A DNA stretch of 64,000 bases from Azolla caroliniana. Lineage: Eukaryota > Polypodiophyta. Below the pieces are notes generated by a model, which ran no database searches, was not told the DNA's origin, and saw only the letters and a list, made by a program, of their open reading frames with translations. The stretch spans positions 12,152,001 through 12,216,000 of the forward strand of contig JBHGNT010000003.1 in NCBI GenBank assembly GCA_043228905.1, in the 5' to 3' direction. The position numbers were made by a program, and so were the translations under genes. Shown piece after piece: positions 1 to 10,900 of the stretch. Every line of letters begins with the position of its first letter. The stretch's first letter is position 1.

Positions 1-108
1 TATATTGAAATAAGTTGAATCTTATACAATACAATAATGTATACAATACTGGTAAGGTTTCCCAATAAGACCAGAAGGTCATGGGTTCAACCCCAACAAT
101 TCCATGGG
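1..108 (+). other. Truncated end of an inserted element with a tRNA-like B box
   Basis: This stretch is not part of the minus-strand copia integrase that begins just after it. It holds a D-arm-like segment (ACTGGTAAGG) and a B-box-like motif GGTTCAACCC at 84-93. It then stops near TTCCA, where homology to the integrase of Copia-1 begins around 109-115. The arrangement resembles the tRNA-like LTR termini seen at 45261-45331 and 22760-22916, so it is probably the end of a gypsy LTR inserted into Copia-1. A tRNA-derived SINE tail is the alternative. The rest of the element is outside the window. Confidence 0.4.
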
Positions 109-114
109 GCATCT

Positions 115-1882
115 GGTCTATGATCGTCGTCGACGAGGTCGAGAAATATACATGGCCGAGATTTCGGGTCCAGCTTCCCCCTTTGGTCCTTTGCAACATA
201 TGCACATAGGCAAGACAACTGAACACCCTCAAATGTCGGTATGATACCTCTTTGTTGCTCCACACCCTTTGTGGAATATCATCGGCCAAGGGTATTGAGG
301 GTGATTGGTTTATCACATACACAGCCGTCATCAGCGCCTCACCCTAGAACGTCTTCGGTAACTTTGCATTTGCAAGCATACTTCAGACCTTCTCCATTAC
401 AACCCGGTTCATTCTCTCGGCCAACCCGTTAATTTCTGGCATCTTTAGCATGGTATATTTGAGCCGGATTCCCTGCACTCGGCAATATTCTTGTACGGTC
501 CACGATACTAACCTTCATTGGTCACTCGGACTGCCTTCATTTTTCAGCCGGTTTCCCTCTTGGCCCTTGCTTGGAACTATTTGAAGATGGATAGCACCTT
601 ATCCTTCGTCTTCAGCACGGAAGCCCACAACTTCCGGCTACAACTGTTTATGAAGGTCACGAAATACTGTGAACCAGCATGTGACTTTGTGTCCACATAG
701 CATACATCCGTATGCACGACTTGCAGCAACATTTTCTTCCTCATTGGAGGCCTCGATCGGAATGAGGTTCTGTTTGTTTGCCGGCCAGACAATCGGCACA
801 TTTATTTAGATGCGCACCTTCTTCACCTCTAGTAGGAGTTTTGTTTCGGCTAGTATCTTGCATTCCCTTTTGCCTCATGTGGCATAGCCTCTTATGCCAT
901 AACTCACCGGATGTGTCGGTTGGCATGCTTACTTCCCCTCAGCATAATCAAGCATTCATCATGTATAGTGTGCTGGTTTTCTGAGCTCGAACCATGATCA
1001 AAATCCCCTTGCAAAAATTCATGACGTCGTTGCGGATGCTACTCGTGTAGCCTTCGTCATCTAGCCAACCAGCTGATATCAGATTCAATCTGACTTCCTG
1101 AACATGTCGAACATCTCTCAACACCAGTCTGCACCCAATCGATGTCATCCGACACACATCTCCAATGTTGACAATTCGGCATGCTCCTTCATTTCCCATA
1201 TTTACAAGACCGTGGTCTCTAGCCTTGTATTATGAGAAGCATTTTTGGTCGGAGGTTAGGGGAAACGAAGCACCCGAATCGACCACCCATGTCGATTCTT
1301 CGTCGGTGTCATTGATCTCATTTTGTTCACTAATGAACATAAGCTCCTCTTCAGTCGCGGTGATTGCTGAGGTGTTGTTTCCATCCGGAATTTTCTTCGG
1401 CTCTACATTATCAACTCCCCCTTTCTCCTTTCGAAAGTGTCGAAATTTTTTCTGAAAGTGCCCCAACTTCCCGCAATAGAAGCATGTAGGCCTCCCCCTC
1501 GACTTCGACCTTGTCCCCGACTTATCTTAATTCCCGGGACTACGATTTCGGCCTCTTCCTTGATTTGTGTCACTTTCCGTGACGAGGGCCTTCAGGTTGG
1601 TATTGGACTCTCGGTCCTTTAGAAGAGCTTCTTCATTCAATAAGCTTGACTTCACCTACTCTAGGGATAAATGCTTCGCTTCCGATCCAGGGTTGCCCAA
1701 AGAGACAATTAGCATCTCCCAATTGTCCGGAAGGGATCCCGACAACAATAGTGTTAATAGCTCGTCGGCAAGAGGTACTTCTAGAGAGGTGGTTTGATTC
1801 ATCAGTCCTTGGAAGGAATTAATGTGCTCCCCCATGTTAGAGCCATCCTGATACCTCAATTTCATGATCTTTATGGAATACT
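115..1882 (-). pseudogene. Copia-1 gag (3' part), protease and integrase, degenerate
   Basis: Reading right to left: a UBN2-type gag segment (1865-1656), a zinc knuckle at about 1497-1440 (CFYC then GHF, with the last Cys changed to Phe), and the aspartic protease motif VVDSGAS near 1275. Next come the GAG-pre-integrase domain with LWHKRLCH and CADC (1199-741), an integrase core with HTDVC and YFVTFI (801-577), and the segment after the catalytic Glu, INGLAERMN (about 445-420). Frame changes and stops separate all of these. In an active element this polyprotein would package, mature and insert the element. The nearest relatives in the window are Copia-2, -3 and -5, at an estimated 80-90% nucleotide identity by eye. 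Confidence 0.85.
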
Positions 1883-1887
1883 GATAC

Positions 1888-2406
1888 TATTGGGAAATCG
1901 GTCCCTCCGAATGGGATCCGGTGTTAAATGAAGAGGACCCGGTGTGAACCGGATGAGAAGACATTTTTGTGAATATGTTTTGAGTAATCCTATTGAGGCT
2001 ATATTTGTAAATAGCCCTAAGTTCATATAAGTATAAATATGACTTCGGGCAAACACTTTTGCATGGCTATATTGTTGTTTAGATAACTGTTGTATAGACT
2101 GAGAGAGAGAGAGAGAGATATAGAGCTATACTCTGTTGTAACCGTCGGTTGGCGAAGATACAAAGCTCGAGGTCCTTGCCTCTGAGTCTCTATTTGTACC
2201 TTTCCTATATAGTGATAATTTGGAGTCTGTGGACTCCCATGGTTTTTCCCTATTAGGGTTTTCCACGTAAACATCCTGTGTATCCTCTATTGTTGTCAGT
2301 GTGTGTAAGCGTGCTCACTCCCTACTTCCTATTATTGTGTTTGATTTCCATCCAAGTGATTCAAGACTCGGTTGTGGCCAAGCTATATTCCGCGAGACTC
2401 TTTTCA
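1888..2406 (+). repeat. Copia-2 5' LTR
   Basis: A 519-bp LTR that begins one base off the canonical TG and ends TTCA. A TATA-like box TATAAATA lies at 2032-2039, and a GA dinucleotide run starts about 65 bp downstream (near 2100-2119), so the run would be in the transcribed leader. U3 holds repeats of the element ACCGGATGAG. The start is fixed by the GATAC duplication and the end by the adjoining primer-binding site. Confidence 0.88.
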
Positions 2407-2421
2407 AACAAGTATCAGAGC
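2407..2421 (+). other. Copia-2 primer-binding site (initiator tRNA-Met)
   Basis: The sequence AACAAGTATCAGAGC directly follows the LTR. It matches the initiator tRNA-Met complement TGGTATCAGAGC except for a change at TGG to AAG, so priming would be impaired. Copia-3, Copia-5 and Copia-7 keep the intact TGGTATCAGAG core. Confidence 0.8.
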
Positions 2422-2435
2422 AAACAACACAGGAA

Positions 2436-4185
2436 ATGGAAGAATCTTTCACCGGTGTGTTCAAGCTCACCGGCTCCAACTACTTAGTGTGGAAGTCGAA
2501 AACGAGGAATTGCTGGTGGTTAAAGATATTTGGTTGCCGGTTCAGTTTGGGGACAAGAGACTGGATAAGATCGACACCACAGTGTGGGAGGTGATCCACA
2601 TGAAAACGACGACATACATCCGGTGCTTCATCGACATGAGCCTGTACAACAACTTCAATGAAGAGAGAAAGGCTCATGAACTCTGGGAGAAGATCGACAT
2701 CATGTTCCAGAACAAGAATGTTGTTAATAGGGTTTTGGTATTCCGAAAGCTAGTGAGGTTCCAGTACCAGGATGGCTCCAGTATGGCGAAGCACATGAAT
2801 GCCTTCTAGGGGTTGATACACCAAGCAACCTACTTGGGTGTACCTCTCCCCGATGAGGTTCTTGCATTGCTCTTGCTCAATTCCCTCCTGGATAGTTGGG
2901 AGACGTTAGTTGTCACGTTGGGCAACGCCGGGCCGGAAGGAAAATAGTTGTCCCTAGAAAGGGTAAAATCAAGCTTGTTGGATGAAGAAGCTTGTCGGAA
3001 GGACTGGGAGTCCAGAACCGATCCGAAGGCCTTGGTCACGGAAGATGACCACAACCGGGGAAGACGCCGGTATCGGAGTCCCCAAAGCCGGGACAAATTG
3101 GGACGAGGTCAAAGTCAAGGGGGAGGCCCACATGCTTCTATTGTGGGAAGCCGGAAAACTTCCAAAAGAACTGTCAACATTTTTGGAAAGAGAAGGAAAT
3201 CGGCACTACCGATTCGAAGAAGAGTTCAGACTGAAACGGTTCGGACCGGAGAGGCCCGGATCGGAAAGGAACGTCGGCAATCACTACAAGTGAAGAGGAA
3301 TTGATGCTCACTACCAAAGAGAATGAGTTAAACATTGTCGGCGACGAGACAACGTGGGTTGTCAATTCCGGAGTGTCGTTCCACCTGACACTGGATGAGA
3401 AATGCTTCTCATCCTACACAGCCGGTGATCATGGTTGTGTCCGGATGGGGAATGAAGGTGCATGTTAAATTAGCGGCATAGGAGATGTGTTGTTGACGAC
3501 ATCAACCGGATGCAAGTTGTTGTTGAAGGATGTCAGACACATTCTGAAGGTTCGACTGAACTTGATATCAGCCAGTCGGTTAGATGATGAAAGCTACACT
3601 GGTAGCATCCGGAACGAAGTTATGAAGTTCAACAAAGGGGGCCTAATAGTGGGTCAAGCTTGGAAGATCAACACACTGTATTTGATGCATGCCCAGATAT
3701 GCCGGGAAGAAGTGAACGTTGCATCCGACACTGCCAGTGAGTTGTGGCACAAGAGACTGTGTCACGTGAGTCAGAAGGGGATGAAGAGACTTGCCGAAGA
3801 CAATCTCATTCCGTTGAAGGATGTGCAACTTGATAAGTGCACCGATCGCTTGGCCGGCAAAAGAAACCGAACCTCCTTCCGGTCAGGAACACCGATAAGA
3901 CGGAATGCACCACTGGAGTTGGTGCTTACTGATGTGTGTCCAGTGGACACGATGTCACATGCCGCATTGCAGTACTTCGTGACGTTCATAGACGACAACA
4001 GCCACAAGTTGTGGGTCTCACTGTTGAAGACGAAGGATCAGGTGCTATCCGTCTTCAAGGAACTCCTCCTGAGAGTGGAAAGGGAAACCGACCGAAAGCT
4101 GAAGTCGGTTCGAGCGGACAACAGAGGAGAATATTGGGGGTAGCTCGAGGAGTATTGCCGGTCGAAGGGAATTCGGCTTGAATTC
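2436..4185 (+). pseudogene. Copia-2 gag, protease and first half of integrase
   Basis: The gag ATG is at 2436. Gag shows the HELWEKIDIMF and YQDGSSMA segments of the UBN2 family. A zinc knuckle near 3130-3170 is followed by a damaged protease (VVNSGVS in place of VVDSGAS, about 3358), which changes the catalytic Asp to Asn. GAG-pre-integrase and the integrase core follow (3487-4143: LWHKRLCH, CTDRLAGK, VLTDVC, VRADN). A TAG stop lies at 4141-4143. The reading frame resumes for a few codons and is then cut at 4185 by Copia-3. The 3' 165 bp is almost identical to 6421-6582 of Copia-3, although the rest differs by 10-20%. Confidence 0.88.
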
Positions 4186-4874
4186 TGTTGGGAGACCGGT
4201 CCCTCCGGATGGGAAGGGCGAAGAACAAAGGCCGAGGCTGAAATCGGACCAGGAGTACCCGGCTACGGAGGACCGGATGGTGTAGACCCGGTGAGAACCG
4301 GATGAGGAGTACCCGGCTACGGAGAGCCGGATGGTGCAGACCCGGTGAGAACCGGATGAGGAGTACCCGGCTACGGAGAGCCGAATGTTGTAGACCCGGT
4401 GAAAACCGGATGAAGAGACATATTCATAAATATGTTTCTAAGAGTCCAACGTGGCTATATTTGTAAATAGCCGAAAAGTCATATTGGTATAAATATGACT
4501 TAGGGCAAACCTATAGTTACTGTTATTGTCATTTTCTTGTTGGTGCAATAAGAGAGAGCGTGTAACAGTGGATAGAGAGAGAGAGAGAGAGAGAGAACGA
4601 GGTCGTTGCCACTGCTGTAACTGCCGCCTGTGGCGAAGATCGTGAGCACGAGGTTGTTGCCTCCGTGAACTCACTGTTGTACCTTCTAGCATAGTGATAG
4701 TTTGCAGCCTGTGGGCTGCCGTGGTTTTTTCCCTAGTTTGGGTTTTTCCACGTAAACATCCTGTGTACTCTTCTCTCCTTTGTGTCGCGTGTTTTTCGTT
4801 TCCTATTTTCTGTGTATCATTCTAAGCTCGGTCATGACCGAGCGTTGTGCATAAGGAGCGTTGAGTTCCCGTCA
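4186..4874 (+). repeat. Copia-3 left LTR
   Basis: A 689-bp LTR running from TGTTGGGAGACC to GTCA. U3 contains three tandem 54-bp units (4251-4412). TATAAATA lies near 4490 and a GA run near 4573-4595 in the leader. It is nearly the same as the right LTR (699 bp), and more distantly related to the Copia-2 LTR, with which it shares GGTCCCTCCGGATGGG at the 5' end. Confidence 0.9.
4251..4412 (+). repeat. 54-bp tandem repeat in Copia-3 LTR U3
   Basis: There are three units starting at 4251, 4305 and 4359. Each contains AGTACCCGGCTACGGAG and GACCCGGTGAGAACCGG with only a few substitutions. The same three-unit block occurs in the right LTR from 6661 (first unit one base shorter). Repeats in U3 upstream of the TATA box commonly act as enhancers in retroelements; no function is shown here. 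Confidence 0.9.
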
Positions 4875-4876
4875 AG

Positions 4877-4888
4877 TGGTATCAGAGC
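4877..4888 (+). other. Copia-3 primer-binding site (initiator tRNA-Met)
   Basis: TGGTATCAGAGC follows the left LTR with a two-base spacer and is a perfect match to the usual plant copia primer site. Confidence 0.9.
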
Positions 4889-4903
4889 GAAACGACACAG
4901 AAA

Positions 4904-6582
4904 ATGGACGAATCGTTTGGCGGCATGTTCAAGCTCACCGGCTCCAACTCTTCAGTGTGAAAGTCGAAGATGAGGGACATGCTCGTGGTTAAAGACCTCT
5001 GGTTGCCGGTTCAGTTCGGGGACAAGAGACCGAACAAAATCGACGCTGCGATATTGGAGGTGATGCCCATGAAGACAACGGCGTACATATTGTGCTTCAT
5101 CGACATGAGCCTGTACAACAACTTCAATGAGGAGAGCAAGGCTCATGAGCTCTGGGAGAAGATCGGCATAATGTTTCAAAACAAAAATGCTGTTAATCAA
5201 GTTTCGGTATTCCGGAAGCTAGTAAGACTCCGGTACCAAGATGGCTCCAGCATGGCGGAGCACATGAATGCCTTCCAGGGGCTGATACACCAGGCAACAT
5301 CATTGGAAGTACCTCTCGCCGACGAAGTACTTGTGCTACTCCTGCTCGGTTCCCTCCCAGATAGCTGGGAGACGTTGGTTGTCACTTTGGGCAACTCCAG
5401 GCCGGAAGGAAAGCGGTTATCCCTAGAAAGAGTAAAGTTGAGCCTGCTAGATGAGGAGGCGCGTTGGAAAGATAAAGATACGAGCTCCGACTCCAAAGCG
5501 CTCCTTACCGAATCGGAACGCGGAAGACATAGAAACCGTAGTCCCCAGAACCGGGAGAAGTCGGAGACATGGTCAAAGTCAAGGGGGAGGCCCACTTGCT
5601 TCTATTGCGGCAAGCCGGGATAATTCCAAAAGAACTGTCGGCATTTCCATAAAGACAAGGAAACCGACGGTACCGATTCGAAGCGGACCCCGGACCGGAA
5701 AGGTAAAGACCGGAGGGGAACGGATCGGAAGGGAACGACGGCAATCGCGGCAAGTGAAGAAGAGTTGATGGTCATCACCGAGGAGAGTGAGATAAACCTT
5801 GTCGGCGACGAGATGACCTGGGTGGTAGACTCCGGAGCATCGTTCCACCTTACCCCAGACCGGAAATGCTTCTCATCCTACTCAGCCGGTGATCACGGCT
5901 GTGTCCGGATGGGGAATGAAGGTACATGCCGAATTGTCGGCATAGGAGACGTGTGGCTGACAACACCAACCGGATGCAAGTTGCTGCTAAAGGATGTCTG
6001 ACACGTTCCGGAGGTTCGTCTGAACCTGATATCAGCCGGTCGGCTAGAAGATGAAGGCTACACTGGTAGCATCCGGAACGGTGTCATGAAGTTTAGCAAA
6101 GGGAGCCTGATTGTGGCTCGGGCCCGGAAAGTCAACACATTGTACCTGATGAATGCCCGGTTATGTCCGGAAGAAGTGAACGTGGCATCCGACACTGCCG
6201 GTGACTTGTGGCACAAGACGTGCACTTGGAGAAGTGCACTGATTGTCTGGCCGGTAAGCAAAACCGGACCTCCTTCCGACCAAGGGCACTGATGAGACGT
6301 AATGCACCACTGGAGTTGGTGCATACGGATGTGTGTCAGGTAGACACGAAGTCACATGCCGGAGCGCAATACTTCGTGACTTTCATAGATGAACACAACC
6401 GGAAGCTGTGGGCCACACCGTTGAAGACGAAGGATCAGGTGCTATCCGTCTTCAAGGAACTCCACCTGAGAGTGGAAAGGGAAACCGACCGAAAGCTGAA
6501 GTCGGTTCGAGCGGACAACAGAGGAGAATATTGGGGGTAGTTCCAAGAGTATTGCCGGTCGAAGGGAATTTGGCTTGAATTC
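4904..6582 (+). pseudogene. Copia-3 gag, protease and first half of integrase
   Basis: Gag starts at the ATG at 4904. A long frame (4970-5623) carries the UBN2-type gag domain and ends at the zinc knuckle (CFYCGKPG then a stop where GHF is expected). The protease VVDSGASFHLT is intact near 5825. GAG-pre-integrase is frameshifted, with part of the HHCC motif deleted around 6210-6225. The integrase core (6208-6540) has HTDVC and VRADN, then the TAG that Copia-2 also has. Coding stops at 6582 against the right LTR. Confidence 0.88.
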
Positions 6583-7281
6583 TGTTGGGAGACCGGTCCC
6601 TCCGGATGCGAAGGGCGAAGAACAATGCCGATGAACAAAGGCCGAGGCTGAAATCGGACCAGGAGTACCCGCTACGGAGGACCGGATGGTGTAGACCCGG
6701 TGAGAACCGGATGAGGAGTACCCGGCTACGGAGAGCCGGATGGTGCAGACCCGGTGAGAACCAGATGAGGAGTACCCGGCTACGGAGAGCCGAATGTTGC
6801 AGACCCAGTGAAAACCGGATGAAGAGACATATTCATAAATATGTTTCTGAGAGTCCATTGTGGCTATATTTGTAAATAGCCGAAAAGTCATATTGGTATA
6901 AATATGACTTAGGGCAAACTTATAGTTACTGTTATTGTCATTTTCTTGTTGGTGCAAGAAGAGAGAGCGCGTAAGAGTGGACAGAGAGAGAGAGAGAGAG
7001 AGAACGAGGTCGTTGCCTCTGCTGTAACCGCCGCTTGTGGCGAAGATCGTGAGCACGAGGTTGTTGCCTCCGTGAACTCACTGTTGTACCTTCTAGCATA
7101 GTGATAGTTTGCAGCCTGTGGGCTGCCGTGGTTTTTTCCCTAGTTTGGGTTTTTCCACGTAAACATCCTGTGTACTCTTCTCTCCTTTGTGTCGCGTGTT
7201 TTTCGTTTTCTGTTTTTTGTGTATGATTCTAAGCTCGGTCATGGCCGAGCGTTGTGCATAAGGAGCGTTAAGTTCGCGTCA
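6583..7281 (+). repeat. Copia-3 right LTR
   Basis: A 699-bp LTR running from TGTTGGGAGACC to GTCA, followed by AATTC and then integrase sequence of Copia-2. The 54-bp repeats are at 6661-6821 and the GA run is near 6983-7003. No polypurine tract precedes it. Integrase codons abut it directly, which is not how a normal 3' LTR is placed. Confidence 0.9.
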
Positions 7282-7286
7282 AATTC

Positions 7287-9518
7287 ACGGTGCCGAAGAC
7301 GCTAGAACTGAACGGGCTGCCGAAACGGATGAACCAGACCATAATGGTGAGAGTCCGAAGCATGTTGGCACATGCAAAGTTACCCAAGATGTTTTTGGTT
7401 GAGGCGCTGACGACAGCGACCTATGTGATAAACAGATCACCCTTAGTACCCTTGGACAGAGAAACACCACAAAGAGTATGGACCGGTAAGGACGTATCCT
7501 ACCGACATCTAAAGGTGTTCTGATGTCTCGCCTACGTGCATGTGGCAAAGTTCAAGAGAGCAAAGCTGGACCCGAAGTCCCGACCATGCATATTCCTTGG
7601 ATACAACGATGATGACTTCGGTTACCAGGTGTGGGATCTGGTCGACAAGAAGGTGTTCCGGAGTTGAGACATAGTCTTCATGGAAGACAGAACCATTGCC
7701 GATTAGGAGTCGAAGAGGAAGGTGATGACCTCCGGATCATCCAATGAAAACAGGCTTAAGGACACAAGGACTTACCCGGTTGGAAACCGGATGTTAGCCG
7801 GTAACCAGATGACACTCAAAGAACCGGCCGGATACAGACAAGAAACCGAACCGATCGAAAAAGAAGAAGAAGAAGACACCGGAACCGGACAAGATCCCGA
7901 ATCGGATTTGGATGAGGAACAAATGGAGGAATCGGTAGTCAGAAACCAAGGACGAAGATATCCTCTCCGAGAGAGAAGAACCCCCAGAGATATCCGGATG
8001 CAGAGCATGTGTTGCTAACTAATGAGGGGGAGCCGAAAACTTCAAAGAAGCAAAGACAGACACCCACAACCGCAAGTGGTTGAGTGCCATGTAGGACGAG
8101 ATGAATTCCCTGAACCACAAGTATGAACTGACGGAATTGCGGAAAGGGAAGAGAGCAATCCGAAACAAGTGGGTGTACAAGCTGGAAATAGGAGACACCC
8201 GAAATCCACCAAGGTACAAAGCCTGGATCGTGGTGAAGGGCTTCCAGCAGAAGAAAGGAGTGGATCTCGATGAGATCTTTGCGCCGATAGTAAAAAGGAC
8301 ATCCATCCAGACGGTATTGAGCATAACAGCAACCATGGACCTCGAGATAGAGCAACTGGACGTCAAGAGAGCAGTCCTACATGGCGACCTCGAAGAAGAG
8401 ATCTACATGCATCAAACAGATGGATTTGAGAAGACAGGGAAGGAGCACCTAGTGTGCCGGCTGAAGAAGGGCTTATACGGATTGAAGCAAGCCCCTCAGC
8501 AATGGTACTGGTAGTTCGACTCCTTCATGACCGACCAAGCGTACCACAAGACGGAGGCCGATCATTACGTGTTTGTGAAGAAATTTGACGGATTTCTTGA
8601 TACTCCTCCTATATGTGGATGATATGTTGATCGTCGAACGAGATCAAGGCAAGATTCGGATGCTAAAGAAGGCTCTCAACCGGACCTTCTCAATGAAAGA
8701 CTTGGCTCCGGCAAGATAGATATTGGGAATGCACATCATCTGGGACTGGTCGAAGAAGCTGGTGTGGTTGTCACAGGAGAAGTACGAGACAAAGGTGCTT
8801 CAACAGTTCAACATGTCGGCGATGAAGTTGGTCGGATCCGGAAAACTACAAGCTATCCGGAAAAGAAAGTCTGAGGACAAAGGCGGAGACAACGGATATG
8901 ATGAAGATACCATATGCCTCTACCATCGGAAGCTTGATGTACACGATGGTATGTACCCGACCGGATATCAGATATGCAGTTGGAATGGTGAGCTGGTTCA
9001 TGAGAAATCCCGGAAAAGAACACTGAAACGCGGTCAAGTGGATACTCCGGTATCTGAAAGGCACGTCGAGTATGTGCCTCTGGTTCGGCTCAGGTAATCC
9101 CCAACTTGGCGTACACAGATTCGGATATGTTGGCTGATGCGCATACCAGCCGGTCTACATCTGGATATGTTATGACTTATGCAGGGGGAATTGTATCATG
9201 GCAGTCGAGGTTGCAAAAGAAGGTTGCGTTGTCAACCAAGGAGGCGAAGTACATGGTAGTTGTAGAAGTCAGCAAGGAGATCATTTGGATGAAGGACTTC
9301 ATCGGAGAGTTAGGGATTCAGCAAGAGAATATCGGCTCTACTACAATAGTCAAAGTGTCATCCACCTTGCAAAGAATGCGGCCTACCATTCCCAGACGAA
9401 ACATATCCAGCGGAGGTACCACTAGATCTGAGTTAGAGTAGAAGATTAAGAGTTCGCGCTGACCAAGGTGTTGACAACCGACAAGCTGGACGCATGCCGA
9501 AAGTGGATCGGGCTGGCG
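7287..9518 (+). pseudogene. Copia-2 second half of integrase, RT and RNase H
   Basis: Integrase resumes with LNGLPKRMNQT (7290-7523). The typical Glu of this motif is changed to Lys, so the catalytic triad is broken. CIFLGYND follows near 7590. A hinge rich in Glu/Lys leads to RT from about 8101 (NKWVYKLE, ILLYVDDM-like segment near 8608). RT is interrupted by a stop at 8514 and frameshifts. RNase H is at 9106-9440 (AYTDSDMLAD, GIVSWQSRLQ). RNase H ends directly against a truncated LTR, with no polypurine tract. Confidence 0.87.
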
Positions 9519-10038
9519 ATGAAGAGGACCTGGTGAGAACCGGAAGAGAAGACATGTTTGTGAATATGTTCTAAGCCTATTGAGGCTATATTTGTAAATA
9601 ACCCTAAGTTCATATAAGTATAAATATGACTTAGGGCAAACACTTTTGTGTGGCTATATTGTTGTTTAGATAACTGTTGTATAGATTGAGAGAGAGATAC
9701 AGAGTTATACTCTACAGGGCACCCTGGAATAGTGATAGTTTGGAGTCTCTGTTTGGAATAGTGATAATTTGGAGTCTCTGATCGGCGAAGATACAAAGCT
9801 CGAGGTCGTTGCTCTGAGTCTCTGTTTGTACCTTACCTATATAGTGATAGTTTGGAGTCTTAGGACTCCCGTGGTTTTTCCCTATTAGGGTTTTCCACGT
9901 AAACATCTTGTGTATCCTCTATCATTGTTAGTGTGTGTAAGCGTGCTCACTCCCTACTTCCCATTACTATGTTTGATTTCCATCCAAGTGATTCAAGACT
10001 TGGTTGTGGCCGAGTTATATTCTGCGCGACTCTCTTCA
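9519..10038 (+). repeat. Copia-2 3' LTR, 5'-truncated
   Basis: Homologous to 1922-2406 and ending TTCA before the GATAC duplication. The first ~35 bp of the LTR and the polypurine tract are deleted. A short local duplication (GGAATAGTGATA units at 9721-9780) is not present in the 5' LTR. TATAAATA lies near 9620. Confidence 0.85.
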
Positions 10039-10043
10039 GATAC

Positions 10044-10322
10044 TCTGTTAATGACGTTTTTGTTTTCGAACATGACATTGATCTTCTTCCACAGGATATC
10101 CGCTTCTATTTCTTCACTGAAGTTGTTTAATAGACTCGTGTCTATAAAAAACCTTCTATATGCAGCCCCCTTCAGATTCAACACTTCCCAAGCCGATGCA
10201 TCGATCTTTTGTGGTCTTTTATCTCCGAACTACACCTATAGCCAGAGGTCTTTGCACACGAGCATGTCTCTCATCTTTGAATTCCACATTGAGTAGTTGG
10301 AGCCGAATAACTTGACTTCCAT
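10044..10322 (-). pseudogene. Copia-1 gag, 5' end
   Basis: This is the N-terminal part of the gag split by Copia-2. It has an ATG at 10322, then a UBN2-like segment with FIDTSLLNNF and ILWKKINVMFENKN, reading up to INRVS at the insertion point. It continues in gag sequence at 1882. It is separated from the LTR by a primer-binding site at 10324-10338. Confidence 0.85.
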
Positions 10323-10338
10323 CGCTCTGATACTAGTT

Positions 10339-10900
10339 TGTTAGGATCATGACTGGCTATGCTTATGAATATATGTTTGGGTGCAAAGAAAACGACCAAG
10401 GTAATGCTCAAACAAAAGAGAACAGAAAACGAGAAACTAAAAAACAAGACAAAGATATTTAACGTGGAAAACCTGAATCGGGAAAAACCACGTGGAGTCC
10501 ACTAACTCCAAATAGATCACTATAAGAGAGGAGTTACAATAAAGAACTCGGAGGCAACAACCTTGAGATCTTCTTCGTCCGTCTGACGGTTACAGAGTTA
10601 CACTTACACACTCTCTCTCACCTTAGTTATAGAGAGAACTATTTTCTCTAACTATACAACAATGATCAACTACATCTTAAAGTTTGCCCTAGTTATTTAT
10701 ATACTAAAACAACTTTCTAGTTATTTACAAGTATAGCCCACAAAAGACACATTTGGACTATTTACAAATATAGTCTTCCGAATGGGCTATTAAATCGATT
10801 TTGGTTCTCGATTTTGATCTCAGCCTCAGCCGAATTACCCATGTGTCCTTGATTCCGTTCGTTCTCTTCTTCCCATTTGGAGGGACCTGTTTTCCCAACA
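10339..10900 (-). repeat. Copia-1 5' LTR
   Basis: A 562-bp LTR. On the minus strand it starts TGTTGGGAAAACAGGTCCC and ends CCTAACA, next to the PBS (10324-10338, complement of ACTAGTATCAGAGC). It belongs to the same superfamily as the Copia-2, -3 and -5 LTRs by its conserved GGTCCCTCC start. A TATA-like element on the minus strand lies in the TATAAATAAC region near 10690. Confidence 0.88.

Larger units (their letters stand above)
4186..7281 (+). mobile_element. Copia-3, copia derivative lacking second half of pol, inserted in Copia-2 integrase
   Basis: It is flanked by AATTC at 4181-4185 and 7282-7286, and Copia-2 integrase resumes immediately after. It has two LTRs (4186-4874 and 6583-7281) and a PBS, but the internal region ends in mid-integrase at 6582. 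It ends at exactly the same base, preceded by the same AATTC, as the host copy it sits in. RT and RNase H are absent. The simplest reading is recombination between the two integrase copies followed by LTR-LTR deletion (see findings). It cannot encode reverse transcriptase. Confidence 0.88.
1888..10038 (+). mobile_element. Copia-2, Ty1/copia retrotransposon inserted in Copia-1 gag
   Basis: This element runs from LTR to LTR and is flanked by the 5-bp duplication GATAC (1883-1887 and 10039-10043). The order is 5' LTR 1888-2406, PBS, gag, protease, first half of integrase to 4185, then the Copia-3 insertion, second half of integrase from 7287, RT, RNase H and 3' LTR to 10038. The domain order PR-IN-RT-RH defines Ty1/copia. 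The 5' LTR begins TATTGGG, not the family TGTTGGG. The 3' LTR has lost about its first 35 bp together with the polypurine tract. It cannot move by itself any more. Confidence 0.92.
109..10900 (-). mobile_element. Copia-1, Ty1/copia LTR retrotransposon, interrupted by Copia-2
   Basis: A minus-strand copia element whose 5' LTR is at 10339-10900 and whose gag, protease and integrase read leftwards. RT, RNase H and the 3' LTR would lie left of the window. Copia-2 (1888-10038) sits inside its gag. The host sequence is duplicated as GATAC at 1883-1887 and 10039-10043, and gag homology resumes exactly at 10044. The segment 10901-10905 (GAGAA), next to the LTR, should be its own target duplication in Copia-4; the partner copy is off-window. 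Many stops and frameshifts show it is dead. Confidence 0.85.
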
